Shown here: positions 1 to 4,728 of the stretch, in pieces
Layout: every line of letters begins with the position of its first letter
Numbering within the stretch: position 1 is the first letter of the stretch
Origin: Acidobacteriota bacterium
GTDB lineage: Bacteria > Acidobacteriota > UBA6911 > RPQK01 > JADFOI01
Assembly (NCBI GenBank): GCA_027295745.1
Contig: JAPUKI010000379.1
Coordinates: 1-6,147 of the forward strand
Length of the DNA: 6,147 nt
Direction: 5' to 3'
Translations under genes and position numbers: made by a program
Notes under the pieces: model-generated
What the model was told of the DNA's origin: nothing
Seen by the model: the letters and a program-made list of their open reading frames with translations, nothing else
Database searches by the model: none

Positions 1-414
1 CAAAGGGCCCGATGGGAACAGATCGATGAAGTTCTGACTGGTTTAAGAGAAGACCTACAAGGGATCGACTGTGAGATCAAATTTCAAGAGATCTTTCGAA
101 CCGACAAGGAGGAACTCTACATACCCCTTACCAATAACCTGGTACGACTGGTTCCTGAGTCCTCATTAAAGGGGCTTCCCATTTTTGATCAGTCGGGAGA
201 ACGCCTCGGTGAATACGAAAGCCGGGTGAGTTACAATCGCAGCGGCGGGTTGTACCGCGTCGAGTCCTATACTCTTTTTTACTTTCAGTTCAAGGATCCT
301 CAAGGTGAACTGCAGTCGAGCGGAAATCACCTGCTGCTCGACGATTTTCTTGTGCCATGGAGCGATCTTGCAGAGCGCGTGGCCATGGAAAGCTCCCCAG
401 ACCTTCCCCAATAA
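1..414 (+). CDS. 3' end of an unrecognised protein gene (137 codons visible)
   Basis: The frame is open from the first base to a TAA at 412-414, so this is the C-terminal part of a longer protein whose start lies outside the window. I do not recognise the family. The visible part is soluble-looking and acidic, with no membrane segment and no cysteine cluster. It begins with a predicted amphipathic helix (WEQIDEVLTGLREDLQ), continues with alternating hydrophobic and charged stretches typical of beta strands (ELYIPLTNNLVRLVPE, YRVESYTLFYFQFKDPQGEL), and ends in a loose Pro/Ser tail. A GTG at 226 could be mistaken for a start, but the frame reads through it unbroken with equally protein-like sequence. 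It lies 114 bases upstream of the iron permease on the same strand. Co-transcription is possible, but the gap carries its own regulatory-looking elements. No function is assigned. Confidence 0.75.
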   Translation, partial: QRARWEQIDEVLTGLREDLQGIDCEIKFQEIFRTDKEELYIPLTNNLVRLVPESSLKGLPIFDQSGERLGEYESRVSYNRSGGLYRVESYTLFYFQFKDPQGELQSSGNHLLLDDFLVPWSDLAERVAMESSPDLPQ

Positions 415-455
415 TTCTGCCTTCTCCCCAGGCTCGATCTCCTTATCGGTGCGAC

Positions 456-484
456 TTGAAACCCAGCCCTGAGGGTGATAGCCT
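456..484 (+). promoter_or_regulatory. weak candidate sigma-70-type promoter for the iron permease gene
   Basis: TTGAAA at 456-461 is separated by 17 bases from TAGCCT at 479-484. The first hexamer matches the TTGACA consensus at 5 of 6 positions. The second keeps only the three most conserved -10 positions (T, A and final T). Transcription from here would start near 491, just ahead of the inverted repeat at 494-514. The -10 match is poor, so this is tentative. Confidence 0.25.
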
Positions 485-493
485 TCATCCTGA

Positions 494-514
494 AATTGAA
501 ATTCGATTTCAATT
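494..514 (+). promoter_or_regulatory. perfect 9-bp inverted repeat upstream of the iron permease, possible operator or 5'-UTR hairpin
   Basis: The left arm AATTGAAAT (494-502) and right arm ATTTCAATT (506-514) are exact reverse complements around a 3-base centre (TCG). The right arm directly abuts AGAAG at 515-519, the best ribosome-binding candidate, 9 bases before the ATG at 529. The size and symmetry (21 bp, AT-rich) resemble a dimeric-regulator operator. Iron transport genes are often controlled by Fur or DtxR-type repressors, but the sequence does not clearly match the E. coli Fur box or the DtxR box, so no regulator is named. As RNA it would form a short AU-rich hairpin beside the Shine-Dalgarno region. 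Confidence 0.45.
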
Positions 515-528
515 AGAAGCTCAAAGCG

Positions 529-2493
529 ATGAAATTGAACAGGCGTTTGCTATTTTCCCTGACATTTTTGCCGGTTTTCATTGGCCTCATTCTGTTGTTT
601 GTTCCAGTGCAGACTCAGAACCGGGCGGGATCGCCTCTGTCGATCCCGCTACCGCAAGATTCTGAGCGCCTTGAACCTGAAAAGCTTGTCTTTCTCCTCC
701 AGTATCTGGGAACGGACTACGCTGCCGCGGTCCAGTCCGGGCAGGTCATCAGCGAATTCGAGTACCAGGAGATGCTGGATTTCAGTCAGCTCCTGGTGGA
801 GCAGTACCGGCAACTCGACCCAGCGCAGGACATCCTGACTGAGCTCCAGTTGATTCGCACTCTGATTGAGGAAAAGCGCGATTGGATAGAGGTTCGAGGC
901 CTTACCCACAGTCTTCTTCCCAGGCTTTCTCAGGACTTGAATGTGGTCTCCTACCCAGCCGTTGTCCCCAGTTTATCGCGAGGGAAGAGACTGTTCCTGG
1001 AGAGTTGTGCAAAGTGTCATGGGTTAGAGGGAGACGGAAGGGGACCCTCGGCAGCGGAGCTGGATCCCCCGCCCCGATCTTTTCAGGATCAGCGCATGAA
1101 CCAGTTGGCTCCCCACCAGCTCTTCAATGCCCTCACTTTCGGAGTTGAAGGTACGGAAATGCCTTCCCATCTGGAGTCGCTCAGCCATCAGGAGCGCTGG
1201 GATATCGCCTTTTACATCATGACGCTCCGGAATGGCTTTGACCCGGTTCCTCCCAAGAATTCTCTCGGTGTGTCCTTGAAGGCTTTGGCGATTCACTCCA
1301 ATGAAGAACTCATTGCTCAGTTAGCGAACGATGGAGTCGAAACGCAGGTCGCAAATCTCGATTACTATCGAAAGAATCCTCCCGGAGCGTCTCTGGAAGA
1401 TCTTCTGGTGTTAGCTGAGCAGAGGCTCCTGCAAAGTCTGGAAGCCTATCGGCGAGGAGAAGTTGACCAGGCACTCAATTTGGCTCTGGATGCTTACCTG
1501 GAAGGTATAGAGCCCGTAGAACCCGCGCTTGCGCAAAGGGATCGCAGTCTTGCGGCTGAGCTGGAAGGTCAATTCGCAGGCTATCGCTTGGATCTTCGAA
1601 ATGGTGCATCGGCGGAGGCAATGAGAGCCCGTTTTCAAACAGTTCAGGAACTGACGAAGCTTGCGGGACAAGCTCTCAGCGACTCGGAGACTGTCTGGGG
1701 TTTTGCATTTGTGCAGTCACTGGCCATTATTTTGCGAGAAGGTATGGAGGCCGCTCTTCTTTTGGCGCTGATGGTGACTTATCTGGCGGCGGCTGGTTAC
1801 CAGCAACTTCAAAAATTCATTGCGGTGGGCGTTGGCGCCGCACTTCTCCTGGGTATCGCTACCTGGTGGCTGACCCAGTTTGCTCTTAGGATCTCTCCCC
1901 TTCAGCAGGAAGCCTTGGAGGGGCTGACCTCTCTGTTGGCTGCCGCGGTCCTGTTCTCAGTGAGTTTTTGGGTGATTCGCCAAGTCGATATCCGCAACTG
2001 GAAGGAATACATTCGGAAAAAGGCCGAACAAGCCATGGGTAGGGGCAGTGGTCTCACATTGGCCTCAGTTGCCTTTTTAGTCGTCTATCGAGAAGCGGTG
2101 GAGACGATCCTCTTTTACGAGGCACTGTGGATGCGAAGTGAAAGTGATCAGGGCGCCATCCTGGTGGGTTTCGTGTCGGGTACTCTCATTCTGCTCTCTT
2201 TGGTTTTCGTCATGTTCAAGCTGGGACTGCGCATACCGCTCAAGCCGTTTTTTGCCATCACTGGAGTCCTGCTGGGGATGCTGGCATTTGTCTTTGCGGG
2301 TTACGGAGTGCGCGAACTGCAGACAATTGGCTGGCTTAAAGAAACCCCACTGGACTGGATGGTGAGCATCTCTGTTCTGGAAATCCGGGCCACACTGGAA
2401 ACCACTGCTCTGCAGTTGGGCATTTTGTTATCCTTTCTGATGGGTTGGCTTCAGCTGAGTCAGGTGGGGAAACGATTGACCGCTGACCGCTGA
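529..2493 (+). CDS. cytochrome c / FTR1 family iron permease fusion protein
   Basis: This 654-residue membrane protein probably imports iron by coupling Fe(II) oxidation at a periplasmic heme to transfer through an FTR1-type permease. Residues 7-27 form a signal anchor. A helical stretch follows, then a class I cytochrome c domain (about 148-235) with heme motif CAKCH at 160-164, a GDGRGP loop and likely axial Met211 (GTEMPSH). A charged helical periplasmic linker spans about 250-385. The FTR1 domain (about 390-642) shows seven hydrophobic segments. Its two iron-binding motifs are REGME at 403-407 in the first segment and REAVE at 521-525 in the fourth, where the usual second-motif Gly is Ala. 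The length fits known bacterial fusions of this kind. Yeast Ftr1 works with the oxidase Fet3, and E. coli EfeU with EfeO/EfeB. No such partner is visible here, so the fused cytochrome may take the oxidase role (inference). The ATG at 529 is chosen because the signal anchor begins there, with weak SD AGAAG at 515-519. The stop codon lies inside a 7-bp repeat tract. Confidence 0.93.
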   Translation: MKLNRRLLFSLTFLPVFIGLILLFVPVQTQNRAGSPLSIPLPQDSERLEPEKLVFLLQYLGTDYAAAVQSGQVISEFEYQEMLDFSQLLVEQYRQLDPAQDILTELQLIRTLIEEKRDWIEVRGLTHSLLPRLSQDLNVVSYPAVVPSLSRGKRLFLESCAKCHGLEGDGRGPSAAELDPPPRSFQDQRMNQLAPHQLFNALTFGVEGTEMPSHLESLSHQERWDIAFYIMTLRNGFDPVPPKNSLGVSLKALAIHSNEELIAQLANDGVETQVANLDYYRKNPPGASLEDLLVLAEQRLLQSLEAYRRGEVDQALNLALDAYLEGIEPVEPALAQRDRSLAAELEGQFAGYRLDLRNGASAEAMRARFQTVQELTKLAGQALSDSETVWGFAFVQSLAIILREGMEAALLLALMVTYLAAAGYQQLQKFIAVGVGAALLLGIATWWLTQFALRISPLQQEALEGLTSLLAAAVLFSVSFWVIRQVDIRNWKEYIRKKAEQAMGRGSGLTLASVAFLVVYREAVETILFYEALWMRSESDQGAILVGFVSGTLILLSLVFVMFKLGLRIPLKPFFAITGVLLGMLAFVFAGYGVRELQTIGWLKETPLDWMVSISVLEIRATLETTALQLGILLSFLMGWLQLSQVGKRLTADR

Positions 2494-2526
2494 CCACAGA
2501 CCAGAGACTACAGACCAGGGACAAAG
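2478..2526 (+). repeat. 7-bp tandem repeat tract (consensus GACYNNN) over the permease stop codon
   Basis: Seven consecutive heptamers all begin GAC, and six begin GACY. The first two are identical (GACCGCT); later ones include GACCACA, GACCAGA and GACCAGG. The permease's last four residues and its TGA (2491-2493) fall in the first three units, with the stop spanning the junction of units 2 and 3. The rest of the gap to the next gene (2527-2587) shows no terminator hairpin or clear promoter. Confidence 0.8.
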
Positions 2527-2587
2527 GCCTGGATAACCTGGTTAGCCTGATTTGCCCTCATTTGGGCGACTCGTTGACCCACTCACT

Positions 2588-3349
2588 ATGGGGAAAATCC
2601 TCAACCCTCACACCCTTCTCAACATTTGCCAGGGCCTCGAGGACACCTATCCCTTCCCGAAAGGCTGGCCGAATGGAGAGTGGCCGCTGAGTGGGGAATT
2701 TCGACCCCACCGTCTTGAGGTCGTGGTGGGTGCGGTTCTCGCCCAGAACATCAACTGGAACAACGCGGAAAAAGCCCTCAGCCGGATGATCGAGAAGCAG
2801 CTGGTGGAAGCCAACCAAATCGACCGTTGTCCACAAGCCTTGCTGGAGGACACGATTCGCTCGGCGGGATTCTACAGGCAGAAAGCAAGGCGCTTGAAAG
2901 GAATCGTTCAATTCATTTTGACCTACCCGGGTGATTTTTACAGCCAGATACGACGTGAGGAGCTTCTCGCAATTCAAGGCATTGGGCCTGAGACAGCCGA
3001 CTCCATTCTTCTCTATGCCTGCGACCAGCCCCACTTTGTGGTGGACGCGTACACGCGTCGGATCTTTGCTCGATACGGACTGCTGAGCGAGATGGCCAGC
3101 TACCAAGAAGTTCAGCGGTTTTTCGAATCACAGTTACCGGTGGATGTAGCTCTCTTCAAGCGCTTTCATGCCCTGATCGTCGAGCATGCCAAGCAGACCT
3201 GCAGGAAGATTCCTGTTTGTCACGATTGTGTCTTTCAGAGGGAATGCGGTTACGGGAGGACAACAGCCGGCAGACCGGCTGAAATTCCAAATCCCAAATT
3301 CCAAATTCCAAACAAATCAAAAATTCCAAATTCCAAATCCGAAACCTGA
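2588..3349 (+). CDS. endonuclease III-like HhH-GPD DNA glycosylase with Fe-S cluster and repeat-encoded tail
   Basis: This 253-residue protein belongs to the endonuclease III superfamily and most resembles the COG2231-type branch. It should excise damaged bases in base-excision repair. QNINWNNAEKAL (53-64) matches the family's early helix motif. The helix-hairpin-helix is LLAIQGIGPETADSILLYA (about 126-144), followed by the conserved aspartate D153 in FVVDAYTRRI. The position of the E. coli Nth catalytic Lys120 is occupied by Glu135 (GIGPETAD versus GVGRKTAN). This suggests a monofunctional glycosylase without lyase activity, as reported for the 3-methyladenine enzyme MagIII; the substrate here is inferred only. 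Four cysteines at 205, 211, 214 and 220 (C-x5-C-x2-C-x5-C) should bind a [4Fe-4S] cluster. The usual domain ends near residue 224; the remaining residues (…IPNPKFQIPN…) come from the repeat tract. ATG at 2588 is preferred. An in-frame TTG at 2552 would add 12 residues, and no strong ribosome-binding site supports either. Confidence 0.88.
   Translation: MGKILNPHTLLNICQGLEDTYPFPKGWPNGEWPLSGEFRPHRLEVVVGAVLAQNINWNNAEKALSRMIEKQLVEANQIDRCPQALLEDTIRSAGFYRQKARRLKGIVQFILTYPGDFYSQIRREELLAIQGIGPETADSILLYACDQPHFVVDAYTRRIFARYGLLSEMASYQEVQRFFESQLPVDVALFKRFHALIVEHAKQTCRKIPVCHDCVFQRECGYGRTTAGRPAEIPNPKFQIPNKSKIPNSKSET
3263..3285 (+). repeat. hairpin-bearing direct repeat, copy 1 (inside the glycosylase reading frame)
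   Basis: A 23-base sequence recurs exactly at 3368-3390. It contains the perfect hairpin CAGCCGG-CAGA-CCGGCTG (3264-3281), a 7-bp GC-rich stem with a 4-base loop. This copy is translated as part of the glycosylase tail (TAGRPAE). No T-run follows on either strand, so it is not a standard intrinsic terminator. Confidence 0.85.
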
Positions 3350-3430
3350 AGCCTGGAACTTGAAACCACAGCCGGCAGACCGGCTGAAATCCCAAATCCC
3401 AAATCTCAAGTTCGAAACCTGGGACATGGA
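3284..3430 (+). repeat. degenerate 7-bp tandem repeat tract (ATTCCAA-like) between convergent genes
   Basis: The unit ATTCCAA or close variants (ATCCCAA, ATCCGAA) repeats in register from 3284. The phase shifts once, by 4 bases, at 3312-3322 and then holds from 3323 through more diverged units (ACCTGAA, GCCTGGA, ACTTGAA), through the second hairpin copy, and on to about 3430. The glycosylase stop codon (TGA, 3347-3349) lies within it. The tract covers most of the gap between the converging glycosylase and oxidoreductase genes. Its right edge is gradual and therefore approximate. Confidence 0.8.
3368..3390 (+). repeat. hairpin-bearing direct repeat, copy 2 (intergenic)
   Basis: This is an exact second copy of the 23-base sequence at 3263-3285, with its hairpin at 3369-3386. 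The copies are 105 bases apart, which is 15 times 7, and the heptamer register runs through this copy. Similarity continues loosely for about 14 bases past the exact match (CCAAATCCCAAAT shared). It may help end the convergent transcripts by its stem, but it lacks a T-run. Confidence 0.85.
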
Positions 3431-3434
3431 ATGC

Positions 3435-3447
3435 GCGCGAATCGCGC
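3435..3447. other. short GC palindrome near the oxidoreductase stop
   Basis: GCGCGA and TCGCGC are exact reverse complements separated by one base. It sits 9 bases beyond the oxidoreductase stop codon (3456-3458 on the - strand). It is not followed by a T-run, so a terminator role is unsupported. It could be chance. Confidence 0.35.
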
Positions 3448-3455
3448 TGGAACCT

Positions 3456-4571
3456 TCAAGTTTTGAGCAAGGGTTGGGGAGTGAGCTCCGGGTGTAAGGT
3501 TGTCTCAAATCGAGACGGATCAAAAGGCTGACGGGCCGTGTGAGTCGGATTGAGAAAACGCTGAGCAGCCAGGCGCCCGAGTTCCCAGCTGCTTCCCACT
3601 CCATGGCCACCCAGTCCAGCTACCCAGAAGAAGTTCTCAGCAGCTGAGTCCCACCCGATCACAAAGGAGTCGTCCAGAGCTTTGGTTCGAAAGCACGACC
3701 AAACCTCTCTTTGAGTTGCCAACCGCAGAGCGGGCAGCTCAAGCCAGACAAGTTCGGCCAGGGCCTGGGAAATATCGGGACTCACCGTTGGCTCAAGGCT
3801 GGTGGTTTCTTCCTCATCGCAGATACTGATCAGGAGGCCACCCGATTCGGGTCGAAAGTAGAAATTCTGAGCGAGGCTCCAGACAAACGGTTGGCTGGGG
3901 GTCAGGGAGGAGACTTCATCCAGCACAAAGAGATGTCTTTTGAAGGAGGAGAGGGGCACCTGGAGGGCTCCAGCCATTCGGGCCACCTGTTGGGCCCAGG
4001 CCCCGGCGGCATTCACCAGGTATCTGGCTTCGATTGTTCCCCGTGACGTCTCCATTCGATACGGTCCCTCTCCCTTGATGTTGAGCAGCTGACAGTTTAA
4101 CCACAGCTCGGCACCGCGAGAGCGAGCCCCTGCCAGATAGAATTGAAGGAGCAGGGAGATATCCATCACCCCGTCCGAAGGTGTCCAGAGAGCTGCTTCA
4201 AACTCGTGACCCTTCAGCTGAGGGACTTGCCGGTAGATCTCTTGGGGATCCCGATACTCAGAGGTGATCAGGTCCGGCTCGCGGATCTCCTCCAGTTGAT
4301 CCTTTTTCCCCAGAAGCAGGGAGCCGTGCGGCTCGAAGCCGACCTCCTCGCTGAGTTCATCATAGGCTGTCCGACTGGCTGCCACTACTTGACGAAGCTC
4401 CCGGTTCGCCGTCGATTGCAGCACCAGAGACGCATTGCGGCCGGAGGCATGAAAACCGGGGCATTCCTCTTTTTCAATGAGGAGAATGGATCCAGAGAAG
4501 TGCTGGCTCAGATGAAAGGCGGTAGAGGTTCCCGCAAAGCCTGCACCCACGATGAGCACGTCTGTTTTCAT
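3456..4571 (-). CDS. FAD-dependent amino acid oxidoreductase, DauA (D-arginine dehydrogenase)-like
   Basis: This 371-residue flavoprotein is of the DAO fold (glycine oxidase / D-amino acid dehydrogenase group). Such enzymes oxidise an amine or D-amino acid to the imino acid, passing electrons to oxygen or a carrier. The N-terminus is a clean Rossmann dinucleotide-binding motif, VLIVGAGFAG (5-14), closed by the acidic LLIEKE strand (30-35). GFHASGRNA (39-47) matches the GYHSTGRSA loop of Pseudomonas DauA, whose His and Ser/Thr contact the flavin. LVNAAGAWA (185-193) is the second conserved FAD-fold segment. FRTKALDDSFVIGWD (294-308) and FFWVAGLGGHGVGSS (314-328) match the DauA C-terminal substrate and FAD region, with Arg295 a candidate carboxylate ligand. 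No signal peptide or membrane segment is seen, so it is probably cytoplasmic. The substrate cannot be assigned. It lies 149 bases downstream of the peptidase on the same strand, with a candidate promoter of its own. The SD is weak (AAAGGA about 13 bases before ATG). Confidence 0.88.
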   Translation of the reverse strand: MKTDVLIVGAGFAGTSTAFHLSQHFSGSILLIEKEECPGFHASGRNASLVLQSTANRELRQVVAASRTAYDELSEEVGFEPHGSLLLGKKDQLEEIREPDLITSEYRDPQEIYRQVPQLKGHEFEAALWTPSDGVMDISLLLQFYLAGARSRGAELWLNCQLLNIKGEGPYRMETSRGTIEARYLVNAAGAWAQQVARMAGALQVPLSSFKRHLFVLDEVSSLTPSQPFVWSLAQNFYFRPESGGLLISICDEEETTSLEPTVSPDISQALAELVWLELPALRLATQREVWSCFRTKALDDSFVIGWDSAAENFFWVAGLGGHGVGSSWELGRLAAQRFLNPTHTARQPFDPSRFETTLHPELTPQPLLKT

Positions 4572-4598
4572 TACCCGTTTGTAGTCCTTTATCGACGG

Positions 4599-4626
4599 AT
4601 TCTACCATGTTTTCTGACTTTTTCAC
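4599..4626 (-). promoter_or_regulatory. candidate sigma-70-type promoter for the oxidoreductase gene
   Basis: Read on the - strand, GTGAAA (4626-4621) is followed after 16 bases by TAGAAT (4604-4599). These match the -35 consensus at 4 of 6 positions and the -10 at 5 of 6. The predicted transcription start near 4592 leaves a short leader of about 20 bases before the ATG at 4571. It lies between the octamer tract and the gene, suggesting the oxidoreductase can be transcribed independently of the peptidase. Confidence 0.4.
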
Positions 4627-4656
4627 CTCGTGACTTCATGCACTCGCTTTCCCAAA

Positions 4657-4728
4657 GCACGACCGCACGAAGGCACGACCGCACGAAGGCACGACCGCAC
4701 GACCGCACGAAAGCACGAACTCACGACC
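4657..4728 (+). repeat. 8-bp tandem repeat tract (consensus GCACGAMN) over the peptidase stop codon
   Basis: Nine contiguous octamers on the + strand all share CACGA. GCACGACC and GCACGAAG alternate twice at the left end, giving a 16-bp higher-order unit; other units are GCACGAAA, GCACGAAC and finally TCACGACC. The last unit (4721-4728) is coding: on the - strand it reads GGTCGTGA and contains the peptidase's final serine codon and TGA stop. It occupies about half of the gap between the peptidase and oxidoreductase genes. Confidence 0.88.

Noticed and set aside
454..463. ACTTGAAACC upstream of the permease, shared with 3358-3367 in the heptamer tract
   Set aside because: A single 10-base match with no surrounding 7-base periodicity is not enough to call it a relic of the same repeat.
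494..514. Inverted repeat as a classical Fur box
   Set aside because: Its AATTGAAAT/ATTTCAATT arms do not follow the GATAAT-type hexamer pattern. The iron context alone is not enough to name the regulator.
2552..2587. Upstream TTG start for the glycosylase, adding 12 residues
   Set aside because: The frame opens only at 2546 after a stop at 2543-2545. The extra residues do not look like family sequence, and there is no ribosome-binding site for a rare TTG start, so the ATG at 2588 is simpler.
2558..3106. 182-codon open frame on the - strand opposite the glycosylase
   Set aside because: The + strand frame carries the HhH, Asp and Fe-S motifs. The antisense frame has no motif and is explained by codon composition.
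3264..3386. GC-rich hairpins as intrinsic terminators
   Set aside because: Neither copy is followed by a T-run on either strand, and one lies inside a coding frame. A weaker role in transcript ending cannot be excluded.
4657..4728. Octamer tract as a CRISPR array
   Set aside because: Units are 8 bases with no spacers and no cas gene is nearby; this is simple tandem repetition.
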